The notes: generated from the sequence alone by a model not told the origin. 64,000 nucleotides of DNA from Methylophilus sp. (GCA_030696695.1 JAUYRP010000011.1:418819-482818), one strand, 5' to 3'; shown: positions 38,503 through 48,156, counted from the stretch's first letter. Numbers and translations are program-made.

Positions 38503-39579
38503 ATGAACATACTCACCATCAACAGTGGCTCCTCTAGCCTAAAAGCTAGCCTGTTTCTGGGTGATGGCAAACGTTTAAACTTTAGATACGAACAGATTGG
38601 CCAAGATCAATTCCCGACGCATGCACAGGCTTTTGCACAATTGCTACTGGATGTAGGTGTCGCACAACCCGCTTTTGTTGGGCACCGTCTTGTGCATGGT
38701 GGAGATGCAACAGATGCCGCGCGCATCATTGACACAACTGAACGGGCGCGGTTAGACAACATTATTCCCCTTGCCCCATTACATATGCCCAGCAATTTAT
38801 TGGGCATCGATTTATGCAGAAAACAATTTAACTGCCCACAAATTGCATGTTTTGATACTGCATTTCATCGTACGTTACCAGAGCTCGCCTATCGTTTGCC
38901 GATTCCACAAACATTTCAACTCCGTCGATACGGCTTTCACGGCATTAATTACGCCTATATCGCGCGCCAGTTACCCCCACTTTTAGGGGATACCGCTAAG
39001 GGCAACATCGTGGTCGCCCACCTAGGCAATGGTGCAAGCCTTTGTCTACTCGAAAATTTATTGTCTGTAGATACCAGTATGGGCTTCAGCCCTGCGGGTG
39101 GCATTCCCATGGGCACACGCAGTGGCGATATTGACCCTGGTGTGATGTTGAAGCTGGCTGAACAATGTAATCCGGCTGAGCTTACCCAGCTGGTGTATCA
39201 AAAGATGGGCTTGTTAGCGCTTTCAGACGGTGAAAGTAGTGACATGTCAGTGCTGACCAACAGTCACAGCAAAGCAGCTCAATTTGCGGTGGACTATTTT
39301 GCACGGCAGGTGCGTGCAACGATTGGTAGTTATGCTGCCAAATCTGGAAAAATTGATGGATTGGTATTTACGGGTGGCATTGGCGAACATTCTGCACTCA
39401 TACGCACATTGATTTGTGAACCATTGGGACTATTTGGTTTTAGTCTAAACGCAACTGCCAACGCGCAACATGCAGGATGCATTAGTGAGGCGAGCTCCAA
39501 ACCCATTTTAATCGTGCCTGCCGATGAAGAAGCTGAAATTGCAAGACTGGTCACTGATTTAAGCAAGGCAAACAACTAA
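38503..39579 (+). CDS. ackA: Acetate kinase
   Basis: The protein begins MNILTINSGSSSLKASLF and has GHRLVHGGD, FDTAFHRTLP, YGFHGINYAY, VVAHLGNGASL, DTSMGFSPAGGIPMGTRSGDIDPG and LVFTGGIGEHSALIR, the full ASKHA-kinase set for AckA. It interconverts acetyl phosphate and acetate. At 358 residues it is shorter than typical AckA (about 400); the losses are in variable loops and no motif is missing. It follows the phosphoketolase gene by 41 bases and is the metabolic partner. No phosphotransacetylase is seen here. Confidence 0.93.
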   Translation: MNILTINSGSSSLKASLFLGDGKRLNFRYEQIGQDQFPTHAQAFAQLLLDVGVAQPAFVGHRLVHGGDATDAARIIDTTERARLDNIIPLAPLHMPSNLLGIDLCRKQFNCPQIACFDTAFHRTLPELAYRLPIPQTFQLRRYGFHGINYAYIARQLPPLLGDTAKGNIVVAHLGNGASLCLLENLLSVDTSMGFSPAGGIPMGTRSGDIDPGVMLKLAEQCNPAELTQLVYQKMGLLALSDGESSDMSVLTNSHSKAAQFAVDYFARQVRATIGSYAAKSGKIDGLVFTGGIGEHSALIRTLICEPLGLFGFSLNATANAQHAGCISEASSKPILIVPADEEAEIARLVTDLSKANN

Positions 39580-39601
39580 AGGTGTGTGCTCAGCGGCCAA
39601 C

Positions 39602-40756
39602 CTACTCTTTTGAATAGCCTATCACACCCAAAAAAAACCGCACTACACCATAGGCTACCCATGACGCTAAGTGCTTAAATTTGCTGTCATTATTCCATTT
39701 ACGTGTAGTAACGCGATATGCACTTTTTATTTGTGGATCGATCTCGTTTTTCAAAGCGTGTGCAAATGCTTTATCCAAAATAAATACATTGGCCTCTAGC
39801 GAGAGCAACAAGCTAAATGGATCTATGTTGGACGAACCAACCGTTACCCATTCATTATCAATCACCGCTACCTTGCTGTGCATAAAGCTTTTGCGGTGTT
39901 CATATATCTCAACCCCTGCATCTAAAAACACTTGGTAGTAAGCATGTGTGGCAAACATCAAAAAATACTCTTTTCTACCCTGCAGCAATAACTTAACAGC
40001 CACACCACGCTTGGCCGCAGCTAGTAATGCTTGCCTAAATCTTTTTCCGGGCAAAAAGTAAGCATTAGCAATGATAATCTCTGTTGTTGCTTTGGATATC
40101 GCATCCAAGTAGGCCAACTCAATATCATGCCGATGTAACACGTTATTGCGCTCTAAATAAACAGCTTGAATACCTGCTTTTTTAGATGCTTTAGGTGTTT
40201 TTAACTCAGGTTTAGCTGGGCGTTTCAAGCGATGCAGATTTGACCAAACCAAGCGCCGCCATAGTTTATAGACGCTTTCAACAATGGTGGGCACAATCGC
40301 CCCTTCAACGCATACCGCATAATCAACGCGCGGTGGGATTTGGTAGTGCGGATCATTGTCATCAATAATATTGATGCCACCCACAAATGCAATCTTGCTA
40401 TCCACGACAACGACCTTTCGATGCAAACGCCGCAAGCGCGATTTTTTGAAGGTCCATGGCGACACTTTGGGTCGATAGAACATGACCTGCACCCCAGCTT
40501 GCTGCAACTCACGCACATATTGTTTGGATAGTGATTTCGAGCCAAAGCCATCTAACAACAGATGCACAGCAACTCCGCGTTGCGCTGCCTGCATCAACAC
40601 GCTACCAATGCGATAACCCGTTGCGTCCAATTCAAATATATAGGTCTGCAGATATACTTCTTGTTCTGCATTAGCAATGGCAGCTTCTAATGCTGGAAAA
40701 TACTCTGCACCACTGCGTAACAAGCTAACGTGATTGCCAGGTAAAAACTGCATCAT
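39602..40756 (-). CDS. clsB: Cardiolipin synthase B-like phospholipase D family protein
   Basis: The protein carries two HKD motifs, HRKVVVVDSKIAFVGGINI at about residue 112 and HSKVAVIDNEWVTVGSSNIDP at about 295, each followed by the GG/GSSN element. The IFELDATGYRIGSVLMQAAQRGV start matches ClsB (YbhO). It makes cardiolipin from phosphatidylglycerol (and phosphatidylethanolamine in E. coli homologues). It has a weak C-terminal hydrophobic segment. Its start overlaps the stop of the EEP gene as ATGA, and the pair mirrors E. coli ybhP-clsB. Confidence 0.9.
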   Translation of the reverse strand: MMQFLPGNHVSLLRSGAEYFPALEAAIANAEQEVYLQTYIFELDATGYRIGSVLMQAAQRGVAVHLLLDGFGSKSLSKQYVRELQQAGVQVMFYRPKVSPWTFKKSRLRRLHRKVVVVDSKIAFVGGINIIDDNDPHYQIPPRVDYAVCVEGAIVPTIVESVYKLWRRLVWSNLHRLKRPAKPELKTPKASKKAGIQAVYLERNNVLHRHDIELAYLDAISKATTEIIIANAYFLPGKRFRQALLAAAKRGVAVKLLLQGRKEYFLMFATHAYYQVFLDAGVEIYEHRKSFMHSKVAVIDNEWVTVGSSNIDPFSLLLSLEANVFILDKAFAHALKNEIDPQIKSAYRVTTRKWNNDSKFKHLASWVAYGVVRFFLGVIGYSKE

Positions 40757-41520
40757 TGCCTCAGCAGTTGTGCCGAAAGAATCGCGTGGTCAGACACTTT
40801 GACAAAATGTGCCCCTGAATGAATCTCTACATGTTTTACCTCAAAGCCGCGCACATAAATACGGTCCATTCTTAACAAGGGTAAACAAGCGGGAAAACTA
40901 CGCGCGGCTTTGCCAGTGTGATGCTCAAAAACTTCATGCACCTGCAAGCGCTTGGTCAATATTTGCCCAGCTCGACCGCTCCAATCATTAAAGTCTCCGG
41001 CAATAATCAACGGTGCATCAGATGGAACACACTCCTCCACATAATCTGCCACCTCTTCCAACTGCTGACGACGCCAATGCGCCAACAAGCCAAGATGCAC
41101 ACATACTGCATGGAGCGGTATATTCCACCCAGGAATATTGATTTGACAATGCAACATACCGCGTCGCTCTAAGCGATGCGCTGAGATATTTTCGTTGGTA
41201 GAAATTGAAATGGGAAACTTGGATAACAAAGCGTTGCCGTGATGCCCGGCGGGATAGACCGAGTTTTTGCCGTATGCATAGTCTTGCCAAACACTGTCTG
41301 CCAAATACTCAAGGTGCCCAGAGGTAGAAGTGATTTCAGACAGTTTGGTGTGCTTCACATGCAATTCTTGCACCTCCTGCAAAAATATAATGTCTGCGTG
41401 TAGCTTTCTTAGAAAATCGCGCTGGCGATGCAAGGAAAAATGGGCATTAAAATGGGTAAAGCCCTTATGGATATTGAATGTAGCGACATGTAATGTGTTC
41501 TGCAAGCTGAATTTATCCAA
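40753..41520 (-). CDS. Endonuclease/exonuclease/phosphatase family protein (YbhP-like)
   Basis: The protein has the EEP-fold signatures VATFNIHKG, DIIFLQEVQ (catalytic Glu), HAVCVHLGLLA, IIAGDFNDW (Asp/Asn pair) and VSDHAILSAQL (terminal His). It is encoded immediately upstream of clsB with a 4-base overlap, as ybhP is in E. coli. A role in phospholipid or nucleotide phosphodiester cleavage is possible but not established for this branch. No signal peptide is evident. Confidence 0.88.
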   Translation of the reverse strand: MDKFSLQNTLHVATFNIHKGFTHFNAHFSLHRQRDFLRKLHADIIFLQEVQELHVKHTKLSEITSTSGHLEYLADSVWQDYAYGKNSVYPAGHHGNALLSKFPISISTNENISAHRLERRGMLHCQINIPGWNIPLHAVCVHLGLLAHWRRQQLEEVADYVEECVPSDAPLIIAGDFNDWSGRAGQILTKRLQVHEVFEHHTGKAARSFPACLPLLRMDRIYVRGFEVKHVEIHSGAHFVKVSDHAILSAQLLRQ

Positions 41521-41605
41521 TCAATTGTTCACTTCAAACGAATAGCTTGTTACAAGGATAATTTGTAACTATTACCATGCCATAGTTTAGTAAGCCATTG
41601 GCTAG

Positions 41606-42742
41606 CTAGAGTGGCTTGGCTACATTCACCAAATCACCCTCTGAAATACCGTCTGGTGGATTTTCTATGACACGCTCTGTCGCCTCAATACCAGAATTCA
41701 CTTCAATTGTTTTACCTAAATCACGCGCAATGGTAATGATTTTGAGTATAACTTTATTGTCCTGCCCCACTGTAGCAACGCGTAAACCTGCTTGGTCAAA
41801 AATCAATGCACTTGCAGGAACACTCAATAATGCTGAGTGATTTGGTAAATCTAGAATTACGCTAGCATAACCGCCTGGCAATAATTCTTGCGCGGCATTG
41901 TTCACCAATAGTTGCACTAAAGTAGTCCCCGAAGCAATGTTTATCGCACCTGAAGAAGAATTGATGGTCGCACTGTACATATTATCTTGATGCTCTGGCA
42001 CCGTAAACTTTGCCTGTGTGCCAACCTTAATACTAGAAACATAGTTTTGGGGCACATTCACATAAAGCCTTAATTTACGTGTATCAGAAATTTCAAATAG
42101 CGGGACAGCGTTACTATTACCCGCATTGATATACGCACCAGTATCTACATTTCGAGCAGTGACCGAGCCATCAAACGGTGCAACAATTTTGGTAAACCCT
42201 TTTAAGGCAAGGATGCGGTTTACGTTGGCCTCTTGTGCTTTCACAATGGCTTGTTTGCTCAAAAAATCCCCTACGCGCTCATCCACTTCCTGCTTAGAAA
42301 TCGCTTGCGTTGTCAGCATGTCTTTCCAACGGTTAGCGGTCGTTTCTGCCAAACTCAAGTTCGCTTGTGCACTAGCAAGATCCGCTCTGGCTTGAAGTAA
42401 TTCTTGGTCTAAATCCGGCGTTTCAATTTCTCCCAATAACTGTCCCGCTTTGACTGCAGACCCGATATCCACTTTCCAGCTTTTAAGATACCCACTCACG
42501 CGCGCATAGATCGGTGCGCGCGCATAAGCTTCAAGCCGACCTGGCAAGGTCATGGTTGCCATCTCACTCGTCACATTGGGTAAGCCAACGCTTACTGTGG
42601 GTATCGCTTGCTGGGCAGTCCAATCTTTTACATTATCAAACTGATTCGCACGTGATGTAATACCAATCACTACAGTGGCGATGGCTATCAACGCAAATAC
42701 TATGGCGCCAATACGTATCACACGACGGTAATTAGACTGCAT
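41606..42742 (-). CDS. RND efflux periplasmic adaptor (membrane fusion protein)
   Basis: The protein begins with a membrane anchor (about residues 8-28) and has the MFP pattern: ARVSGYLKSWKVDIGSAVKAGQLLGEIETPDLDQEL lipoyl half, a helical hairpin (about 115-175), FDGSVTARNVDTGAYINAG lipoyl half, then beta-barrel domains. It links an RND pump to an outer-membrane channel. AGGAGAG before the ATG at 42742 sets the start. It overlaps the end of the RND gene by 11 bases and is encoded after it, the reverse of the usual adaptor-first order. No outer-membrane factor gene is adjacent. Confidence 0.92.
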   Translation of the reverse strand: MQSNYRRVIRIGAIVFALIAIATVVIGITSRANQFDNVKDWTAQQAIPTVSVGLPNVTSEMATMTLPGRLEAYARAPIYARVSGYLKSWKVDIGSAVKAGQLLGEIETPDLDQELLQARADLASAQANLSLAETTANRWKDMLTTQAISKQEVDERVGDFLSKQAIVKAQEANVNRILALKGFTKIVAPFDGSVTARNVDTGAYINAGNSNAVPLFEISDTRKLRLYVNVPQNYVSSIKVGTQAKFTVPEHQDNMYSATINSSSGAINIASGTTLVQLLVNNAAQELLPGGYASVILDLPNHSALLSVPASALIFDQAGLRVATVGQDNKVILKIITIARDLGKTIEVNSGIEATERVIENPPDGISEGDLVNVAKPL

Positions 42743-45700
42743 GAAACTCTCCTGTTGCAATGGCTTTTGTTTGCTTTTGAAAGCCTATATGTACCATGCT
42801 AAAAACTACGGGTACAAAAAACAAGGTGGCGATTGTGGCAAACATCAAACCACCTATGACAGCACGACCCAAAGGTGCATTCTGCTCACCACCTTCACCT
42901 AAACCCAATGCCATCGGAGTCATGCCTATCATCATAGCCAACGCTGTCATTAACACTGGGCGGAACCGCACAAATCCAGCATCAATCGCAGCAGCTGTCG
43001 CATCCCCCAATTGTTCTAAACGCTCGCGCGCAAAACTAACCACCAATACGCTATTGGCGGTTGCAACCCCCATACACATAATGGCACCGGTTAAGGCTGG
43101 CACAGATAATGGTGTGTAAGTGGTAAATAACATCCACACAATCCCTGCTAGCGCCGCTGGGAGAGCGGTTACGATTACAAATGGATCGCTCCAGGATTGG
43201 AAATTAACCACAATAAGCAAGTAGACCAAAACGATAGCGCCCAGTAATCCGAACAACAATCCTGAGAAAGCACTTTCCATCGTTTTGACTTGCCCTAATA
43301 ATGCGACCGTTGCACCCTTCGGCACTTGATCAGCAGTTTCAGCAATAATTTTGCGTATCTCTTTAGCCACTGCGCCTAAATCTCGGCCTTGTGTGGTGGC
43401 GTTAATTTGTACCATGGATTGAATATCATATTGACTGACAACTGCATTGCCTGAACCGCGTTTAAACGTTGCAAGTGCCCCTAAGGTTTGCGAATTACCA
43501 CCAGGACTATTCATGGGTAAGTTTGCCAAAGCATTAAGACTATCCATTTGATACTGCGGTGTTTGTAGCACGATGGGATAAGAAACACCACTTTCAGGGT
43601 TAAGCCAAAAGGTCGGAGATACCTGAGAGCTACCAGCCATGTTAATCACTAAACTATTGGTAATGTCTCTGGTACTAATGCCTAACTGTTGTGACCGCGT
43701 TCGATCAATGCTGATATCGAACTCAGGTTTTGACCTTGATTGCTGTATTCTGGCATCCGCCACGCCGGGTATTAAGCGAATTTTGGATAATAAATGATTG
43801 GCATAATCAAAATTATCATTGAGCTTACCGCCACGAATCTGTAAATCGATAGGCGCTGGTGATCCAAAATTTAATATTTGACTGACAATATCTGCGGGCG
43901 GAAAAGAAAATACAGTATCAGGAAACTGCTTGGGTAATACTTCACGTAATTTTTTTACATACTCGGCCGTAGGCGCATGTCCCTCTTTCAACGCAATCTG
44001 TATGTCGCCATCCTGCGCACCAATAAGCCCAGTATTGTTATAGGTCATATTGATACTACTGATAGGAATGCCGATATTATCAACGATAGTCAAAATCTCT
44101 TCAGACGGAATCACTGTTTTTATGGCGGATTGTATGTTGGAAAAACGTAAAGCAGTGTCTTCAATACGCGTCCCAATCGGGGTACGTGCATGCATTAATA
44201 TCTGACCACTATCGACGGATGGAAAGAAATTTTGACCAAGAAACGGTACCAGCAAAAAAGACAACATAATAAAAGCTAAAAACCCAATGACAAATACCCT
44301 TCTCTGCGCAATCGCGCCCTCTAATATCGCTTTATAGCCAAGCCGTAAGCGCTCAAAATGCGCTTCAAACCCGCGTTGAAAATTCACCAAAGGGTTTTTA
44401 GAACGCGGTACTGTGGTCTCATTCGAATGTTCGACAGTCTCTGCATCATGTTTCTTGAGTAGGTAATTTGCCATGGTAGGCACTAAAGTACGTGACAAAA
44501 TAAACGAGCATATCATCGCAAATATCACCGCCTCTGCCATTGGCACAAACAAGAATCGAGAGACGCCTTCTAAAAAAAACATCGGCACAAAGACGATACA
44601 TATGCACAAAAGCGACACAAACGCTGGGGTAACGATTTGTGCGGCGCCATCTAAAATTGCGGTCTCTACTTCCTTCCCTTGCTCTAAATGCCAGTTAATA
44701 TTTTCAATGGTGACCGTGGCTTCATCTACCAATATGCCAACAGCAAGCGCTAAACCACCTAAGGTCATGATGTTCAATGTTTCACCCGCCACAGATAAGG
44801 CAATGATAGCGCCGAGTATTGATAAAGGAATCGAGCTGGCAATAATCAATGATGAGCGCCAACTACCCAAAAACAGCAACACCATTAAACTAGTTAAAAT
44901 CGCCGCAAGCACCCCTTCAAACACTACGCCTTTTATTGCAGCGCGGACAAATAGCGATTGATCATTGATCGGTGTCGCCACTAAATTTTCAGGCAAATTA
45001 GGTTTGATCTCTTTTAATTTGTCTTTGATACCGGAAACAATTGAAAGCGTAGAAGTCTCGCCATTTTTCAGAATCGTCATCAATACCGAACGAGCGCCAT
45101 CCACATGCACAATGTTTGTTTGGGGTGGATTTCCATCACGCACTTGTGCCACATCGCGAATATAGACAGTAGCACCATCCACCACCTTGACTGGTAAATT
45201 AGCCAAATCTTCTATCGCAGTGGCTGAATTATTGAGATTAAGTGTATATTCAATGCTACCTATTTTTTGTGTGCCCACGGGCAGTATCAAATTATGTGCT
45301 GCCAATGCACTCGATATATCTTGCGCTGATAAACCCCTGGCTTGAATAGCTGCTGGATCAAGATCAATTTGAATTTGACGACTTTTACCACCAAAAGGGA
45401 ATGGCACCCCTGCTCCAGGCACGGTCACCAAACGTATACGCACTGCATTTAAGCCAAGATCGGCCAGATTCTGCTCGGTGAGACCTTTCCCAGACAAGGC
45501 AATTTGCAGTATGGGGACCGTAGACGCATTGTAATTCATGATCAGTGGTGGCGTAGTGCCTGCTGGCATTTGTCGCGTCACTACTTGCGAAATAGCCGTT
45601 ACCTGCGCATTTGCCGTAGCAATATCAACACCTGGCTGAAAGAAAATTTTGACAATACCAAACCCTGTATAGGAGTTAGCTTCAATGTGTTCAATGTTGT

Positions 45701-45929
45701 TGACTGTCGTGGTAAGGCTTCGTTGATAGAGCGTGGTAATTCGCCCGGCCATTTCATCAGGCGATAGCCCTGCAAACTGCCAGGCAACTGCAACCACTGG
45801 AATACGAATCTCAGGAAAAATATCGACTGGGCTTCTCATAGCAGACAGGATGCCTGCAATCAATATTAACAACGCCATGACCACAAACGTGTAGGGTCGC
45901 TTTAGAGCAATACCAACTACATTAAACAT
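42732..45929 (-). CDS. RND superfamily efflux transporter
   Basis: A 1065-residue inner-membrane transporter with the RND fold: N-terminal helix, two large periplasmic loops (about 33-335 and 565-870) and 12 membrane helices. RPYTFVVMALLILIAGILSAMRSPVDIFPEI and PALTGAIMCMGVATANSVLVVSFARE are typical. The proton-relay region reads AVGILVDEATVTIENINW: the usual Asp-Asp pair is Asp-Glu, a known variant in this branch of the HAE1 family. It exports drugs or other amphiphiles with the adaptor encoded next. Substrate unknown. The first gene of a two-gene operon. Confidence 0.92.
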   Translation of the reverse strand: MFNVVGIALKRPYTFVVMALLILIAGILSAMRSPVDIFPEIRIPVVAVAWQFAGLSPDEMAGRITTLYQRSLTTTVNNIEHIEANSYTGFGIVKIFFQPGVDIATANAQVTAISQVVTRQMPAGTTPPLIMNYNASTVPILQIALSGKGLTEQNLADLGLNAVRIRLVTVPGAGVPFPFGGKSRQIQIDLDPAAIQARGLSAQDISSALAAHNLILPVGTQKIGSIEYTLNLNNSATAIEDLANLPVKVVDGATVYIRDVAQVRDGNPPQTNIVHVDGARSVLMTILKNGETSTLSIVSGIKDKLKEIKPNLPENLVATPINDQSLFVRAAIKGVVFEGVLAAILTSLMVLLFLGSWRSSLIIASSIPLSILGAIIALSVAGETLNIMTLGGLALAVGILVDEATVTIENINWHLEQGKEVETAILDGAAQIVTPAFVSLLCICIVFVPMFFLEGVSRFLFVPMAEAVIFAMICSFILSRTLVPTMANYLLKKHDAETVEHSNETTVPRSKNPLVNFQRGFEAHFERLRLGYKAILEGAIAQRRVFVIGFLAFIMLSFLLVPFLGQNFFPSVDSGQILMHARTPIGTRIEDTALRFSNIQSAIKTVIPSEEILTIVDNIGIPISSINMTYNNTGLIGAQDGDIQIALKEGHAPTAEYVKKLREVLPKQFPDTVFSFPPADIVSQILNFGSPAPIDLQIRGGKLNDNFDYANHLLSKIRLIPGVADARIQQSRSKPEFDISIDRTRSQQLGISTRDITNSLVINMAGSSQVSPTFWLNPESGVSYPIVLQTPQYQMDSLNALANLPMNSPGGNSQTLGALATFKRGSGNAVVSQYDIQSMVQINATTQGRDLGAVAKEIRKIIAETADQVPKGATVALLGQVKTMESAFSGLLFGLLGAIVLVYLLIVVNFQSWSDPFVIVTALPAALAGIVWMLFTTYTPLSVPALTGAIMCMGVATANSVLVVSFARERLEQLGDATAAAIDAGFVRFRPVLMTALAMMIGMTPMALGLGEGGEQNAPLGRAVIGGLMFATIATLFFVPVVFSMVHIGFQKQTKAIATGEFHAV

Positions 45930-46304
45930 GAATACCTTAATTAATTTGATGGGCTAAAGTGCAGACTACAACACTTTATGCATAATTTTGAACAGTTGTT
46001 AAGCTTAAAACCTAGCGAAGATAGACTGAAATTTTACAAGTATTTCTAATTGATTACACATAGACAGTGCAAATAAATGATTGTTACAAAGGTATCAAAA
46101 AATGTCTTTTTCATTCTATACAGTATAGCTTGGCACTACGATGTAATTTTATGTGAATTCTTGAACATGGCTGAACGTTGAGGGATGATTCTAACTATTA
46201 GTTGCTAGCGTGCGGATGCAATTAAAAATCTGATTCGCATCGTCAATGCTAAATATTGAGAGTTACTCAAACCATCATAAGAGGATGGGCTGCAAACTTA
46301 TTTT
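45930..46304. other. Non-coding AT-rich spacer between the RND operon and an orphan gene
   Basis: This 375-base stretch holds no plausible gene. It should contain the promoter of the RND operon near its left end; a TTATGCATAA palindrome lies at 45976-45985, about 50 bases before the pump start codon, and could be an operator. Near the right end a GATGCAAT/ATTCGCATC imperfect hairpin (46214-46243) may mark the 3' end of the neighbouring orphan gene. No regulator gene is adjacent. Confidence 0.4.
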
Positions 46305-47015
46305 TTAAAATGAGTGACTAGATTGAAGCGCATGGACCACGTTGTTACTGACTTCCGCTTCAATCTTGGTTTTACCATCATCCTCCCACAAGATGATTGC
46401 GATGGTGCCTGTAGCAATGTCGGTATCAACATTCTCTAACTTCATAACACCATCGACATAGCAACGCATAATGCTATCAATCACTTCAATTTTTACGTGG
46501 TACGATTTATTGAGTGCTAATGGATAGTCTATAGAAGCAATGTTATTAATCCATTGACCTCTTATTTTCTTGTCGAAGAAAATCTTGTTGTCTTCAAACC
46601 TGTAACGATACCTGTTATCGAAATCTAAATTTCTGAAATTAAAAGCGAACTCTCTAAATTCAGTCATGCGTTTAATATCAAACTCCCAAGCGTAATTCAC
46701 CCATTTCTGTTTATTTGGGTCAATTGAGATGTAATCCCAGTCATCATTGGTAATTGCTAAATTTTTGAAGTGAATTGTGGTGCCATTAAAATGAATATTT
46801 TTCTTAGATTGGTAGGTATCATCTAGCATCCAAGCGCTACCATCTTTATCTGAAAATAGTAACTTACCTTTTTTTGCTATCGGAAAATCAACAACTCTTT
46901 GCGCATCAGGCTGCTGCGCAAAATTTGAAGCCAAGCGTTTATTAAAAATGCCAATGGAGATTATTGTGATGATGAAGAGTAAAAATACGAATACTTTTGT
47001 TTGATTTATTTTCAT
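46305..47015 (-). CDS. Membrane-anchored protein with concanavalin-like (DUF1080/LamG-type) domain
   Basis: An N-terminal signal anchor (about residues 5-25) leads to a beta-rich domain with WEFDIKRMTEFREFAFNFRNLDFDNRYRYRFED in the middle and YHVKIEVIDSIMRCYVDGVMKLENVDTDIATGTIAI at the end. The second segment is the usual strand pattern of concanavalin-like jelly-roll domains that bind or cleave polysaccharide, but no catalytic residues can be assigned. Codon use is AT-rich compared with its neighbours, suggesting recent acquisition. It stands alone between the RND operon and tRNA-Pro. The ATG at 47015 is preferred because it begins the signal anchor. Confidence 0.65.
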   Translation of the reverse strand: MKINQTKVFVFLLFIITIISIGIFNKRLASNFAQQPDAQRVVDFPIAKKGKLLFSDKDGSAWMLDDTYQSKKNIHFNGTTIHFKNLAITNDDWDYISIDPNKQKWVNYAWEFDIKRMTEFREFAFNFRNLDFDNRYRYRFEDNKIFFDKKIRGQWINNIASIDYPLALNKSYHVKIEVIDSIMRCYVDGVMKLENVDTDIATGTIAIILWEDDGKTKIEAEVSNNVVHALQSSHSF

Positions 47016-47218
47016 GTTGATTTCTTTGGAGTTAGGCAGTGAAAACTCCATATTAAGTATTCTGATTATTAAAATATCAACATTGTAGATATGCGAGATT
47101 ACGCATTTATGAAAATTTTAAGTGGTTGAATGATAAGTAGCTAAATGACTAGTTCCTAAACTAAGTAAACATAGAGCACTAGTGCACTTTGCTTTTCCAA
47201 GGCGAACACTACAAATGA

Positions 47219-47240
47219 AAAAACCAGCTTTTGGCTGGCT
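47219..47240 (-). terminator. Intrinsic terminator of tRNA-Pro
   Basis: On the minus strand CCAGC-CAAAA-GCTGG is followed directly by TTTTTT, about 30 bases after the tRNA 3' end. Confidence 0.85.
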
Positions 47241-47270
47241 TCTATTTTTCATCACTTAATTTGATTTTAT

Positions 47271-47347
47271 TGGTCGGGACGGCAGGATTTGAACCTGCGA
47301 CCCCTTGTCCCCCAGACAAGTACGCTACCAGGCTGCGCTACGCCCCG
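47271..47347 (-). tRNA. tRNA-Pro (anticodon GGG)
   Basis: On the minus strand the 77-base sequence begins CGGGGCGTAGCGCAGCC and ends with encoded CCA. The anticodon stem CTTGT/ACAAG holds the loop CTGGGGG, giving anticodon GGG for Pro codons CCC/CCU. The T-arm is GCAGGTTCAAATCCTGC. All arms pair, and the start matches bacterial proline tRNAs (C1 unpaired-type acceptor). Confidence 0.96.
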
Positions 47348-47435
47348 ATCCTCACTGTCAAACAGTGCACGCATTATAAATCATAATAGCCTGTAGCCGA
47401 ACTTACATTTACCGCGATGGGTAGAATTTTCTTGT

Positions 47436-47843
47436 TTATGCGCGTAATAGTTGAATCACTTGACGTAATTGAGTACGCAGACTGGACAAATCAACGGACT
47501 CAGTCAACTGCGATACATTTGAATTTGCACTCTCAGTGACTGATGTGTTCGATGCAGCTGAACTATCATTGGTGTCTTGGCCATCTAGGCGATTTCGCGC
47601 GCCACTGATGGTAAACCCTTGCTCATAGAGTAACTCGCGGATTTTTCGGATTAACAGTACTTCGTGGTGTTGGTAATAACGACGATTGCCACGCCGTTTT
47701 ACAGGTTTGAGTTGTGTAAACTCTTGCTCCCAATAGCGCAGCACATGTGGCTTAACACCACATAACTCACTTACTTCGCCAATCGTAAAATAACGTTTAG
47801 CGGGAATAGGTGGTAATTGTACTTTAGGAGACTCTTCAACCAT
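47436..47843 (-). CDS. MerR family transcriptional regulator
   Basis: The N-terminal MerR helix-turn-helix reads YFTIGEVSELCGVKPHVLRYWEQEFTQLKPVKRRGNRRYYQHHEVLLIRKIRELLYEQGFTISGAR. The C-terminal 60 residues are Ser/Asn-rich and end in a short coiled segment, without metal-binding cysteines, as in MlrA/YcgE-like members. It lies 16 bases after ihfA, an order widely seen in beta-proteobacteria downstream of pheST-ihfA. Target genes are unknown. Confidence 0.92.
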   Translation of the reverse strand: MVEESPKVQLPPIPAKRYFTIGEVSELCGVKPHVLRYWEQEFTQLKPVKRRGNRRYYQHHEVLLIRKIRELLYEQGFTISGARNRLDGQDTNDSSAASNTSVTESANSNVSQLTESVDLSSLRTQLRQVIQLLRA

Positions 47844-47859
47844 ATTTGCTCACTTTAAG

Positions 47860-48156
47860 TTATTGATTGGCGTAATGCTCTTCAACTTTCGTTTTCAACT
47901 TCTGGCTGGCATGAAATGTCACAACGCGTCTTGCTGTAATAGGTATTTCTTCGCCTGTTTTAGGATTACGGCCAGGACGCTCAGACTTTTTACGTAATTC
48001 AAAATTACCGAACCCAGATAATTTCACACTGTCACCAGCTTCTAACGCGATACGTACTTCTTCAAAAAATGCTTCAACCATGTCTTTAGCTTCACGTTTG
48101 TTGAGCCCAACTTGCTCAAATAACAAATCAGCTAAATCTGCTTTAGTTAATGTCAT
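47860..48156 (-). CDS. ihfA: Integration host factor subunit alpha
   Basis: A 98-residue DNA-bending protein with [65 protein letters not shown] (the DNA-intercalating beta arm with Pro) and [14 protein letters not shown]. The pattern [20 protein letters not shown] is the IHF-alpha rather than HU signature. It follows pheT by about 50 bases, as in E. coli. Confidence 0.96.
   Translation of the reverse strand: MTLTKADLADLLFEQVGLNKREAKDMVEAFFEEVRIALEAGDSVKLSGFGNFELRKKSERPGRNPKTGEEIPITARRVVTFHASQKLKTKVEEHYANQ

Noticed and set aside
38503..39579. Acetate kinase as a truncated pseudogene
   Set aside because: It is shorter than usual, but every active-site motif is present and both ends are conserved.
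44473..44961. A 162-residue open frame on the plus strand inside the RND pump gene
   Set aside because: It is the antisense of a well-conserved transporter region, has low-complexity Ser/Thr/Ile composition and no ribosome-binding site.
47052..47270. Integration site or genomic island boundary at tRNA-Pro
   Set aside because: The tRNA is complete and no integrase gene or duplicated tRNA 3' end could be found nearby.
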